A stretch of 6,430 nucleotides of DNA, taken from assembly GCA_009692395.1 (NCBI GenBank), contig SHZG01000140.1:1-6430 (forward strand), read 5' to 3'. How positions within the stretch are numbered: the stretch's first letter is position 1; the number at the start of each line of letters is the position of its first letter. Below, piece by piece: positions 1 to 6,083 of the stretch. A program made the position numbers and the translations under genes. The DNA comes from Methylococcales bacterium (GTDB lineage Bacteria; Pseudomonadota; Gammaproteobacteria; Methylococcales; Methylomonadaceae). The notes below the pieces were generated by a model, which did not search any database, was not told the origin of the DNA, and saw nothing but the letters and a program-made list of their open reading frames with translations.

Positions 1-327
1 CATACCACTAACACCGTACTCGCTTATGTATTTGGTAAGCGCAAGGATGACGTATTCAAGCAACTTAAAACCTTGCTTGCCCCCTTTAATATTACCTGCT
101 TCTACACAGATGATTGGGGTGCTTATCAGCGTCACCTTGAGGCTGATAAACATGAGATTGGTAAGCGCAAGACGCAGAAAATAGAACGTAAAAACCTGAA
201 CTTTCGGACATGGATCAAACGACTCAATCGCAAGACCATTGGCTTCTCAAAACTAGAGTTAATGCACGACACCGTCATCGGTTTGCTTATCAACAAGGTC
301 GAATTCGGGCGCGATATTTATTCATAA
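1..327 (+). CDS. IS1-family transposase (InsB-type), C-terminal part, cut by the window edge
   Basis: Reading frame 1 is open from the first base to a TAA at 325-327, giving 108 residues with no start inside the window. The sequence matches the end of the IS1 transposase InsB: a VLAYVFGKR strand, the TDDWGAY block, the RKTQKIERKNLNFR block and the helical tail LHDTVIGLL-like segment. The second catalytic aspartate is D37 of the fragment (in TDDW) and the catalytic glutamate is E62 (in KIERKN). They are 24 residues apart, the spacing expected for the IS1 DDE family. The first catalytic aspartate and any InsA or frameshift region lie upstream of the window, so I cannot tell whether the element is intact. 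No stop or frameshift disrupts the visible part. A TTG at 73 could be called as a start but would remove conserved sequence. Confidence 0.93.
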   Translation, partial: HTTNTVLAYVFGKRKDDVFKQLKTLLAPFNITCFYTDDWGAYQRHLEADKHEIGKRKTQKIERKNLNFRTWIKRLNRKTIGFSKLELMHDTVIGLLINKVEFGRDIYS

Positions 328-348
328 TTACAGATTTAACCCACTACC
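326..348 (-). repeat. Candidate IS1 right terminal inverted repeat (IRR)
   Basis: Read inward on the minus strand from 348, the sequence begins GGTAGTGGGTTAAATCTG. IS1 itself ends in 23-bp repeats starting GGTGATG or GGTAATG, so the tip fits the family pattern. The matching left repeat is not in the window, so the pairing cannot be confirmed. Confidence 0.5.
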
Positions 349-374
349 AAATTAAGTAAGTCACTGTTTGCTAT

Positions 375-403
375 TTGACTTATTGTAGTAACAACAGTAA
401 TTT
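375..403 (+). promoter_or_regulatory. Possible sigma70-type promoter for alaC
   Basis: TTGACT at 375-380 matches the -35 consensus at five of six positions. It lies 17 bases before TAATTT at 398-403, which matches the -10 consensus at only three. The element sits between the IS1 end (348) and the alaC start (441). Transcription from here would give a leader of about 30 bases. The weak -10 makes this tentative; transcription reading out of the IS1 element is an alternative source. Confidence 0.3.
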
Positions 404-440
404 AGACAGCATTTTTAACACTATTCCCACAAGCTATTAA

Positions 441-1634
441 ATGGAACAATTTCAGAGAATAAGTCGTCTCCCTCCTTACGTTTTTAACATTGTTAATGAA
501 TTGAAAGCCAAAGCGCGTGCTGCTGGCGAAGATATTATTGACTTTGGCATGGGTAATCCTGACCAACCCACGCCGCAACACATTGTTGATAAGCTGATTG
601 AAGCCGTACAACGCCCTGATACGCACCGTTATTCAGTGTCAAAAGGTATTCCACGGTTACGCAAAGCGATATGTGACTGGTATCAAACCCGCTTTGATGT
701 TGATTTAGACCCAGAAACTGAAGCCATTGTTACCATTGGTTCTAAAGAAGGTTTAGCGCATTTAGCCTTAGCCACATTAGGGCCAGGTGATGTCGTTCTT
801 GTGCCGAATCCTGCCTATCCGATTCATCCTTATGGTGTGGTCATTGCTGGTGCAGACGTGCGTCATGTACCGATGGTTGAAGGCGGCGATTTTTTTGAAG
901 AATTACAAAAAGCCATTGTTGATTGCTGGCCCAAACCAAAAATGTTGATTCTTAACTTCCCTGGTAATCCGACCAGCGAATGCGTGGAACTGGAGTTTTT
1001 TGAGAAAATTATCGCAGTGGCAAAAGAGCATAATATCTGGGTGGTTCAAGATATTGCTTATGCAGACATAGTATTTGATGGCTACAAAGCCCCGTCAATT
1101 TTACAAGTTGAAGGTGCGAAAGACATTGCAGTCGAATTTTTCTCACTATCCAAAAGCTACAATATGCCGGGTTGGCGCGTCGGTTTTATGTGCGGCAATA
1201 AAGAATTAGTGTCTGCCTTAGCGCGTATCAAATCGTATCTGGATTACGGTACATTTGCCCCAATTCAAATCGCAGCCATTGCCGCGCTTGAAGGCCAGCA
1301 AGAGTGTGTGCATGAAATTTCAGAAATGTATTGTAAACGCCGTGATGTGTTATGTGACGGGCTAAATGCTATCGGCTGGGCAGTCGAAAAACCTAAAGCA
1401 ACCATGTTTGTCTGGGCAAAAATACCTGAACAATATGCCGCAATGGGATCATTGGAATTTTCTAAAAAATTATTGCTGGAAGCGAAAGTTGCCGTTGCAC
1501 CTGGCATTGGCTTTGGTCAATACGGCGATACCCACGTTCGTTTTGGTTTGATTGAAAATGAACACCGAACCCGCCAAGCCGTACGCGGGATTCGCTTGAT
1601 GATGAAGCAAGATCAACACAAACCGCTCGTTTAG
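441..1634 (+). CDS. alaC: Alanine aminotransferase AlaC (PLP-dependent, class I/II)
   Basis: This 397-residue protein is a soluble fold-type I aminotransferase that interconverts pyruvate plus glutamate with alanine plus 2-oxoglutarate. It aligns almost end to end with E. coli AlaC (412 residues): RLPPYVFNI near the start, DFGMGNPDQPTP, VTIGSKEGLAHL, and EQYAAMGSLEF. Cofactor residues are visible: N176 in GNPT, D204 and Y207 in QDIAYAD, the Schiff-base lysine K238 in SLSKSYNMPGW, the phosphate-binding R246, and the substrate-carboxylate arginine R367 in HVRFGL. The ATG at 441 aligns near the start of known family members, but no clear Shine-Dalgarno precedes it. The gene lies 92 bases after the probable IS1 end and 158 bases before pheS, so it is likely its own unit. 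It is not a usual neighbour of pheS. The family assignment is firm; use of alanine rather than another amino acid is inferred from close similarity to AlaC. Confidence 0.93.
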   Translation: MEQFQRISRLPPYVFNIVNELKAKARAAGEDIIDFGMGNPDQPTPQHIVDKLIEAVQRPDTHRYSVSKGIPRLRKAICDWYQTRFDVDLDPETEAIVTIGSKEGLAHLALATLGPGDVVLVPNPAYPIHPYGVVIAGADVRHVPMVEGGDFFEELQKAIVDCWPKPKMLILNFPGNPTSECVELEFFEKIIAVAKEHNIWVVQDIAYADIVFDGYKAPSILQVEGAKDIAVEFFSLSKSYNMPGWRVGFMCGNKELVSALARIKSYLDYGTFAPIQIAAIAALEGQQECVHEISEMYCKRRDVLCDGLNAIGWAVEKPKATMFVWAKIPEQYAAMGSLEFSKKLLLEAKVAVAPGIGFGQYGDTHVRFGLIENEHRTRQAVRGIRLMMKQDQHKPLV

Positions 1635-1666
1635 TCACTTGCATTGATAACGACTGAATACTTTCC

Positions 1667-1693
1667 GTAGAGCCGCGATGTTCGCATCTCTAC
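1667..1693. repeat. Imperfect hairpin repeat GTAGAG...CTCTAC in the alaC-pheS gap
   Basis: Outer arms GTAGAG (1667-1672) and CTCTAC (1688-1693) pair perfectly. Inner arms GCGA (1675-1678) and TCGC (1682-1685) also pair around a TGT loop. Between them two positions fail to pair (CC at 1673-1674 against AT at 1686-1687). One change on each side, to A at 1673 and G at 1686, would restore a continuous 12-bp stem. It therefore looks like a decayed copy of a dispersed palindromic repeat of the GTAGAGACGCGA type. No T-run follows directly, so it is a poor intrinsic terminator, although it sits where the alaC transcript should end. Confidence 0.6.
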
Positions 1694-1746
1694 AAACGCG
1701 ATTACTTGGTTTTTGCCCACCATTTAGCCGCCATAATGCAATCCCG

Positions 1747-1755
1747 TGATAAAAT
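1747..1755 (+). promoter_or_regulatory. Possible extended -10 promoter for the pheST operon
   Basis: TGATAAAAT at 1747-1755 contains TAAAAT (five of six matches to TATAAT) preceded by the TGn extension. No recognisable -35 lies 16-18 bases upstream, which extended -10 promoters tolerate. Transcription would start near 1762, leaving a leader of about 30 bases before the pheS ATG. That leaves no room for a PheM-type attenuation leader, and I see no phenylalanine-rich leader peptide. A second -10-like box, CATAAT at 1732-1737, also lacks a good -35. Confidence 0.35.
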
Positions 1756-1792
1756 CCCCCTATTTTTAACACAACAACACAGCGCACACTTC

Positions 1793-2812
1793 ATGTCCCC
1801 ATCCTTAGACGAACTTCTCGCGCAAGCTTTACAAGCCCTTGCGACTGCCACCGACCTTATGCAGCTTGATGCCGTTCGCGTGCATTATTTAGGCAAAAAA
1901 GGCTTATTTACTGAACCAATGAAAGAACTGGGCAAACTTGATCCTGAACAACGCCGCACTGTCGGGCAGGTCATCAATCAAGCCAAAGACAGCTTTCAAA
2001 GCGAACTGGAAGCCAAAAAAATCGCACTGGAATCCGCCGCGCTCAGCGCACGATTAGCCAGTGAACGCATTGATGTCACGCTTGCAGGGCGTGGACAAGC
2101 GGTTGCGGGTTTGCATCTTGTCACCACCACACTGCGTCGCATCAACAAAATTTTTGCCAGTGTCGGTTTTAATGTCGTTGAAGGCCCTGAAATTGAAGAC
2201 GATTATCACAATTTTGAAGCCCTGAACATTCCCGCGCATCACCCAGCCCGTGCTATGCACGACACCTTTTATTTTGACGCACACCGCGTGTTAAGAACCC
2301 ACACTTCACCCGTGCAGATTCGCGTCATGGAATCGGAAACACCACCATTAAAAGTGATTGCGCCCGGCCGTGTGTACCGTTGTGATTCTGATATAACGCA
2401 CACGCCAATGTTCCACCAAGTGGAAGGCTTTTTGGTTGATACCCATGTCAGTTTTGCTGATTTAAAAGGCGTGGTGTATGAATTTTTACGCGCGTTTTTT
2501 GAAAAAGACATTCAAGTGCGTTTTCGTCCATCGTATTTCCCCTTCACTGAACCGTCTGCCGAAGTCGATATTGAATGCGTAATATGTGGCGGCGAAGGCT
2601 GTCGCGTGTGCAGTCACACAGGTTGGCTGGAAGTGATGGGTTGCGGCATGATTCACCCTGAAGTGTTTAAATCTGTGGGTATCGACAGCGAACAGTACAG
2701 CGGTTTTGCCTTTGGTATGGGTGTGGAACGCTTGGCGATGCTGCGTTACGGTATTAATGATTTACGGTTGTTTTTTGAAAATGACCTGAAATTTTTACAA
2801 CAATTTAACTAA
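1793..2812 (+). CDS. pheS: Phenylalanine-tRNA ligase alpha subunit
   Basis: PheS is the catalytic subunit of the cytoplasmic alpha2-beta2 phenylalanyl-tRNA synthetase, which charges tRNA-Phe using ATP. The 339-residue product has the N-terminal coiled-coil tRNA-binding region (about 1-90; LGKKG at 33-37). The class II catalytic core follows: GPEIEDDYHNFEALNIP (131-147), HPAR, motif 2 around RVYR and FHQVEG (207-212), and motif 3 GFAFGMGVERLAML. A306 corresponds to E. coli A294 in the phenylalanine pocket. I chose the ATG at 1793 because MSPSLDELL aligns with the start of E. coli PheS; a TTG at 1706 adds 29 unrelated residues. Against E. coli (327 residues) nearly all the extra length is one insertion, residues 262-273, with four cysteines as CX2CX4CX2C. 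There is no strong Shine-Dalgarno. pheT follows after 13 bases. Confidence 0.96.
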   Translation: MSPSLDELLAQALQALATATDLMQLDAVRVHYLGKKGLFTEPMKELGKLDPEQRRTVGQVINQAKDSFQSELEAKKIALESAALSARLASERIDVTLAGRGQAVAGLHLVTTTLRRINKIFASVGFNVVEGPEIEDDYHNFEALNIPAHHPARAMHDTFYFDAHRVLRTHTSPVQIRVMESETPPLKVIAPGRVYRCDSDITHTPMFHQVEGFLVDTHVSFADLKGVVYEFLRAFFEKDIQVRFRPSYFPFTEPSAEVDIECVICGGEGCRVCSHTGWLEVMGCGMIHPEVFKSVGIDSEQYSGFAFGMGVERLAMLRYGINDLRLFFENDLKFLQQFN

Positions 2813-2825
2813 CAGGGAAGTCATC

Positions 2826-5201
2826 ATGAAAATCAGTGAAACGTGGTTAAGAAGTTATGTAAATCCAGCCGTTACGACCGATGAGTTAGTCGCACAATTA
2901 ACAATGGCAGGGCTGGAAGTCGATTCAGTTACCCCTGCGGCGGCAATATTCAGCGGTGTCGTGGTCGGTGAAGTGATCGACATGGAAAAACACCCAGACG
3001 CAGATAAATTGCGCGTGTGCCGTGTCAATGTCGGTGAAGCAGAACCGCTGCAAATTGTCTGCGGCGCGGCGAATGTGCGCGTGGGTTTGAAAATTCCAGC
3101 GGCGTTATGCGGCGCGGTATTACCCGAAGATTTTAAAATCAAAAAATCCAAATTACGCGGTGTGGAATCGTTTGGAATGCTGTGTTCTGAAAAAGAACTC
3201 GGACTTGCCGCCGATGCTAACGGTTTAATGGAATTGCCGAATGACGCGCCTGTCGGTGTCGATATTCGTGAGTATTTATCGCTGAATGATTCGATTATTG
3301 AAGTCGATTTAACGCCGAATCGGGCGGATTGTTTGAGTGTTGAAGGTATTGCGCGTGAAGTTGCAGTATTAAACGAACTAGACTGGAGTCCAAACCTTGG
3401 TTTGGCTTCTGAGATAAATAACGCCGAATCATTAACCGTCACCGTCCTAGCCCCCGAAGCCTGCCCGCGTTATTTAGGTCGCTTAATCCAAGGCGTTAAT
3501 CCACAAGCGGAAACGCCGTTATGGATGCAGGAGCGTCTACGCCGTTCAGGTGTACGCAGTTTAGGCGCGGTGGTTGATGTCACCAACTATGTGTTAATTG
3601 AATTAGGGCAACCGCTACACGCCTTTGATGCTGCTAAATTAACAGGCGGTATCACCGTGCGTTATGCAGTCGCCGATGAAAACGTGGCGTTATTAAACGG
3701 GCAAAGCATCAAACTCGACACTGAATCCTTAGTGATTGCCGATGATAAGCAAGCCCTCGCCTTAGCAGGTGTGATGGGCGGCAGTGAATCAGCCGTCAGC
3801 GATAGCACGCAAGACATCTTTTTAGAATGTGCGTTTTTCACACCATTAACTATTGCAGGTAAAGCGCGGCAATACGGTTTGCATACCGATTCTTCACACC
3901 GTTTTGAACGTGGCGTGGATTTCACCTTGCAAGCCCGCGCTATCGAACGCGCGACGCAACTAATTGTCGATATTGCAGGCGGTAGCGTTGGTGCAATCAC
4001 CGAAGTCACTACAGAAGCCGCATTACCTAACCGTGATGCTGTCTTATTAAGAAAATCACGTTTGGAAAAAACCTTAGGTATCGCCATTGCCGATGAGCGC
4101 GTGGTATCAATTTTTCAACGCTTAGGTCTGGCTGTAGAAACCCTAGCCGAAGGCTGGAAAGTCAAACCTACGGGCTTTCGTTTTGACATTGCTATCGAAG
4201 CGGATTTAATCGAAGAAATCGCGCGTATTGTCGGTTATAACAACCTGCCTAACAGCAGTGTACTCATGCGCTCGTCATTAGGTTTAGCCACTGAAAGCGT
4301 GTTAGAACTTGACCGCGTCAAAGATTTATTCGTTGATAGAGGTTATCAAGAAGCCATCACCTATAGCTTTGTCGATGAAGAAATCCAACAAACCATCGCG
4401 CCGAATGATGAAGTGGTGCGCTTAAAAAATCCCATTTCTGCCGATATGGCAGTGATGCGCACCACCTTATGGTGTGGCTTAATCAAAGCGGCATTACACA
4501 ACACCAACCGCCAACAAACCCGCGTGCGTTTATTTGAAACGGGCTTGCGTTTCGTGCAAAGAGACGGCGAAACCCAGCAGGAAAAAATGCTCGCAGGTTT
4601 AGCCTTAGGCAGTGCGTACACTGAACAATGGGGCGAAAAAACCCGCAAAGTCGATTTCTTTGACGTTAAAGCTGACGTAGAAGCCTTATTCGGTTTAACA
4701 GGTTGTGAAGCGCAATTTATTCCCGCTGAACAAACCGCCTTGCACCCGTACCAAACCGCTGAAATACGCAACAAAGACAGGCAAAGTATCGGCTGGTTAG
4801 GAATGCTGCATCCTAATCTGGAAAAACAACTGGGCTTTGATAGCCAAGTATTTTTATTTGAATTAGCACAAGACCTAGTATTAAATAAAACACCTGCTAA
4901 ATTTAAACCATTGTCAAAATACCCATCAGTACGCCGTGATTTAGCCTTGTTAGTCAATGACGACATTACCGCCAGCCAACTCATAGACTGCATTAAAAAC
5001 TGCAATGAACCTAGCTTACAAGATGTTGTTATCTTTGATATTTATCGCGGTAAAGGCGTAGCAGAAGGCTGTAAAAGCATCGCATTAAGTATAACCCTAC
5101 AAAATGACGTGCAAACCCTTACAGATTTAGAAATAGATGCTATAGTTAGCAGGTTGTTAGACAAATTGACCCAGAAAACGGGCGCAAAATTGAGAGAGTG
5201 A
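2826..5201 (+). CDS. pheT: Phenylalanine-tRNA ligase beta subunit
   Basis: PheT partners PheS, recognises tRNA-Phe and hydrolyses mischarged Tyr-tRNA. The length of 791 residues compares with 795 in E. coli. Domains in order: an N-terminal part with an OB-fold tRNA-binding insert (about 40-150; HPDADKLRVC at 56-65, FGMLCSEKELGL at 116-127); the B3/B4 editing domain (about 210-390); B5 (about 400-475, EADLIEEIARIVGY); a catalytic-like core without active-site motifs (about 480-685); and a C-terminal FDX-ACB anticodon-binding domain (about 695-790, KYPSVRRDLAL). Editing-pocket residues known from E. coli fall at identical numbers: R244, H265, G318, E334 and T354. Position 356 is serine instead of alanine. 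AGGGA at 2814-2818 is a good Shine-Dalgarno, 7 bases before the ATG. The gene lies between pheS (13-base gap) and ihfA (3-base gap), clearly one operon. Confidence 0.97.
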   Translation: MKISETWLRSYVNPAVTTDELVAQLTMAGLEVDSVTPAAAIFSGVVVGEVIDMEKHPDADKLRVCRVNVGEAEPLQIVCGAANVRVGLKIPAALCGAVLPEDFKIKKSKLRGVESFGMLCSEKELGLAADANGLMELPNDAPVGVDIREYLSLNDSIIEVDLTPNRADCLSVEGIAREVAVLNELDWSPNLGLASEINNAESLTVTVLAPEACPRYLGRLIQGVNPQAETPLWMQERLRRSGVRSLGAVVDVTNYVLIELGQPLHAFDAAKLTGGITVRYAVADENVALLNGQSIKLDTESLVIADDKQALALAGVMGGSESAVSDSTQDIFLECAFFTPLTIAGKARQYGLHTDSSHRFERGVDFTLQARAIERATQLIVDIAGGSVGAITEVTTEAALPNRDAVLLRKSRLEKTLGIAIADERVVSIFQRLGLAVETLAEGWKVKPTGFRFDIAIEADLIEEIARIVGYNNLPNSSVLMRSSLGLATESVLELDRVKDLFVDRGYQEAITYSFVDEEIQQTIAPNDEVVRLKNPISADMAVMRTTLWCGLIKAALHNTNRQQTRVRLFETGLRFVQRDGETQQEKMLAGLALGSAYTEQWGEKTRKVDFFDVKADVEALFGLTGCEAQFIPAEQTALHPYQTAEIRNKDRQSIGWLGMLHPNLEKQLGFDSQVFLFELAQDLVLNKTPAKFKPLSKYPSVRRDLALLVNDDITASQLIDCIKNCNEPSLQDVVIFDIYRGKGVAEGCKSIALSITLQNDVQTLTDLEIDAIVSRLLDKLTQKTGAKLRE

Positions 5202-5204
5202 TTC

Positions 5205-5501
5205 ATGGCATTAACAAAAGCAGCTTTTGCGGAAACCTTGTTTGACGAGCTAGGCTTAAACAAACGCGAAGCAAAAGACATGGTAGAGTTCTTTTTTGAA
5301 GAAATAAAAAGCTCCCTAGAACAAGGAAAGCAAGTAAAAATCTCTGGGTTTGGTAAGTTCGAACTGCGCGACAAAAGCAGTCGACCGGGAAGAAATCCAA
5401 AAACAGGCGAAGAAATACCCATTACAGCCCGGCGTGTGGTAACATTCCGTTCAGGTCAAAAACTAAAAGCCCGAGTAGAAGAGTATGTTGGATCCGAGTA
5501 A
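5205..5501 (+). CDS. ihfA: Integration host factor subunit alpha
   Basis: IhfA is one half of the IHF heterodimer, a nucleoid protein that binds WATCAANNNNTTR sites and bends DNA sharply. It acts in transcription, replication and site-specific recombination. The 98-residue product is the normal size and covers the whole HU/IHF fold: an N-terminal helical dimerisation body (1-45), the KISGFGKFELR strands (45-55), and the DNA-intercalating beta-arm with GRNPKTGEE (62-70). Its tip proline P65 is at the same number as in E. coli IHF-alpha. ALTKAAFAETLF at the start and the PITARRVVTF segment are IhfA-like rather than HU-like. The ATG lies 3 bases after the pheT stop, with a GAGAG Shine-Dalgarno inside the end of pheT. 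The partner ihfB is not in the window. In E. coli ihfA is also downstream of pheT and has an internal promoter there; I did not find a convincing one here. Confidence 0.96.
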   Translation: MALTKAAFAETLFDELGLNKREAKDMVEFFFEEIKSSLEQGKQVKISGFGKFELRDKSSRPGRNPKTGEEIPITARRVVTFRSGQKLKARVEEYVGSE

Positions 5502-5835
5502 TAATGATCTGCCCGTCATTCCCGCAAAACGGTATTTCACCATCGGTGAAGTCAGTGAATTGTGCGGAGTCAAGCCTCATGTACTGCGTTATTGGGAGCA
5601 AGAGTTCACCGAACTCAGCCCCATAAAACGACGTGGTAATCGCCGTTATTATCAGCGTCATGATGTCTTGATAATACGGCAAATTCGTTCACTACTCTAC
5701 GAACAAGGCTACACCATTGGCGGCGCACGAGCGCATTTAAGCAGTGATGACAACAAAGACAATGCCACCATCACCAAACAGCTGATTCATCAAATGGTCG
5801 CCGATCTCGAAGATATTTTAGAATTACTAAAATAA
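5485..5835 (+). CDS. MerR-family DNA-binding regulator, conserved partner of ihfA
   Basis: This is a small 116-residue regulator with an N-terminal MerR-type winged helix-turn-helix: FTIGEVSELCGVKPHVLRYW (18-37) is the HTH, and RRGNRRYYQRHDV (49-61) is the wing. A helix-rich tail (about 62-116) may form the dimerisation coiled coil. There is no sizeable effector-binding domain and no metal-binding cysteine cluster; the only cysteine is C27. The same small gene follows ihfA and precedes tRNA-Pro in Pseudomonas, so the linkage is ancient, but I know of no defined function or ligand. The ATG overlaps the last 17 bases of ihfA (AGAAGAG lies just upstream), which implies translational coupling. 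TAKQL-like tail sequence and a DLEDILELLK end resemble those relatives. The family call is firm; the target genes are unknown. Confidence 0.92.
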   Translation: MLDPSNNDLPVIPAKRYFTIGEVSELCGVKPHVLRYWEQEFTELSPIKRRGNRRYYQRHDVLIIRQIRSLLYEQGYTIGGARAHLSSDDNKDNATITKQLIHQMVADLEDILELLK

Positions 5836-5865
5836 GCTACAAAAACAGGGCGGATGTTGTATAAT
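5836..5865 (+). promoter_or_regulatory. Probable tRNA-Pro promoter with perfect -10
   Basis: TATAAT at 5860-5865 is a perfect -10. GCTACA at 5836-5841, 18 bases upstream, matches the -35 at only three positions (ACA). The -10 is followed by a G+C-rich discriminator, TCGCCCTC (5866-5873), as in many stable-RNA promoters under stringent control. It begins directly after the MerR gene stop and points at the tRNA, giving a 5' leader of about 60 bases that processing would remove. Confidence 0.6.
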
Positions 5866-5872
5866 TCGCCCT
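5847..5872. repeat. Inverted repeat AGGGCG/CGCCCT enclosing the tRNA -10 box
   Basis: AGGGCG (5847-5852) and CGCCCT (5867-5872) are exact complements around a 14-base loop that contains the TATAAT. As RNA made from the upstream operon it could form a G+C-rich hairpin and act as a weak terminator, followed by CTTGCTTT rather than a clean U-run. As DNA it could be an operator overlapping the promoter. The sequence does not decide between these. Confidence 0.45.
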
Positions 5873-5931
5873 CTTGCTTTACCAGAGACTGTATTCACAT
5901 TCTCACTCCATAAAATCACCAACAAAATGAT

Positions 5932-6008
5932 CGGAGCGTAGCGCAGCTTGGTAGCGCACTTGTCTGGGGGACAAGGGGTCGCAGGTTCAAATCCTGTCGT
6001 TCCGACCA
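5932..6008 (+). tRNA. tRNA-Pro, anticodon GGG
   Basis: This is a complete 77-base cloverleaf. The acceptor arms CGGAGCG and CGTTCCG pair with one G-U wobble, the D-arm region is GCGCAGCTTGGTAGCGC, and the anticodon arms CTTGT and ACAAG enclose the loop CTGGGGG, placing GGG at positions 34-36. The T arm GCAGG-TTCAAAT-CCTGT has the expected TTC. The discriminator A and the CCA end are encoded. Anticodon GGG reads CCC and CCU codons. The gene resembles E. coli proL (GGG) in most positions. It follows ihfA and the MerR gene as in Pseudomonas. Confidence 0.97.
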
Positions 6009-6012
6009 ATAA

Positions 6013-6025
6013 AATCAATAAGTTA
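6013..6025 (+). promoter_or_regulatory. Perfect match to the IHF binding consensus
   Basis: AATCAATAAGTTA fits WATCAANNNNTTR at every specified position. It begins 5 bases after the tRNA CCA end. The flanking sequence is A+T-rich on the 3' side, but there is no A-tract on the 5' side such as the strongest lambda site (H') has. IHF sites near a tRNA 3' end are typical of attachment sites used by tyrosine recombinases. Binding is not shown; a chance match in A+T-rich DNA is possible. Confidence 0.4.
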
Positions 6026-6041
6026 TAAAATATCTATTTTA
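6026..6041. repeat. Perfect A+T palindrome downstream of tRNA-Pro
   Basis: TAAAATA (6026-6032) and TATTTTA (6035-6041) are exact complements separated by TC. With no G-C pairs it is a poor intrinsic terminator, although it sits where the tRNA transcript should end. It directly abuts the IHF consensus, so it may instead be part of the same protein-bound or bent DNA region. Confidence 0.5.
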
Positions 6042-6064
6042 GAAGAAAGTCAAAAAGACGTTTT

Positions 6065-6083
6065 CGGGTACTCATACGGGTAC
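6065..6083 (+). repeat. Two direct CGGGTAC repeats, 12-base period
   Basis: CGGGTAC occurs at 6065-6071 and again at 6077-6083, about one helical turn apart, followed by ACTTT. Two same-oriented G+C-containing 7-mers stand out in this A+T-rich stretch. Short phased repeats of this kind, located 50-80 bases after a tRNA, resemble arm-type sites of a tRNA-targeting integrase, but no integrase gene is visible here. Confidence 0.55.

Larger units (their letters stand above)
1..348 (+). mobile_element. Right end of an IS1-family insertion sequence
   Basis: The transposase C-terminus is followed 21 bases later by a probable terminus. IS1-type elements end about this far beyond the transposase stop, and their tips read GGTRRTG inward; here the complement of 342-348 reads GGTAGTG. 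I place the element end at 348 on that basis. The next bases, AAATTAAGT (349-357), would be one copy of the 8-9 bp target duplication, but the other copy is outside the window. The family call is firm; the exact boundary is inferred. Confidence 0.75.

Noticed and set aside
1706..1792. N-terminal extension of pheS from a TTG at 1706
   Set aside because: The 29 extra residues match nothing in PheS, while the ATG at 1793 aligns with the E. coli start.
1635..1792. Possible PheM-like attenuation leader upstream of pheS
   Set aside because: No short frame with a phenylalanine run and no hairpin with a T-tract is present before the pheS ATG.
2855..3442. Long minus-strand open frame of 195 codons inside pheT
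   Set aside because: It is fully antisense to conserved pheT sequence, rich in serine and threonine as expected of a shadow frame, and shows no recognisable domain.
4361..5005. Minus-strand open frame of 214 codons inside pheT
   Set aside because: It is antisense to the PheT core and anticodon-binding domains, with no start signals and no family resemblance.
5827..6018. Minus-strand open frame of 63 codons with the sequence GTTGFEPATPCP near its start
   Set aside because: It lies antisense to tRNA-Pro. This peptide is the well-known artefact of translating the complement of a tRNA gene, not a protein.
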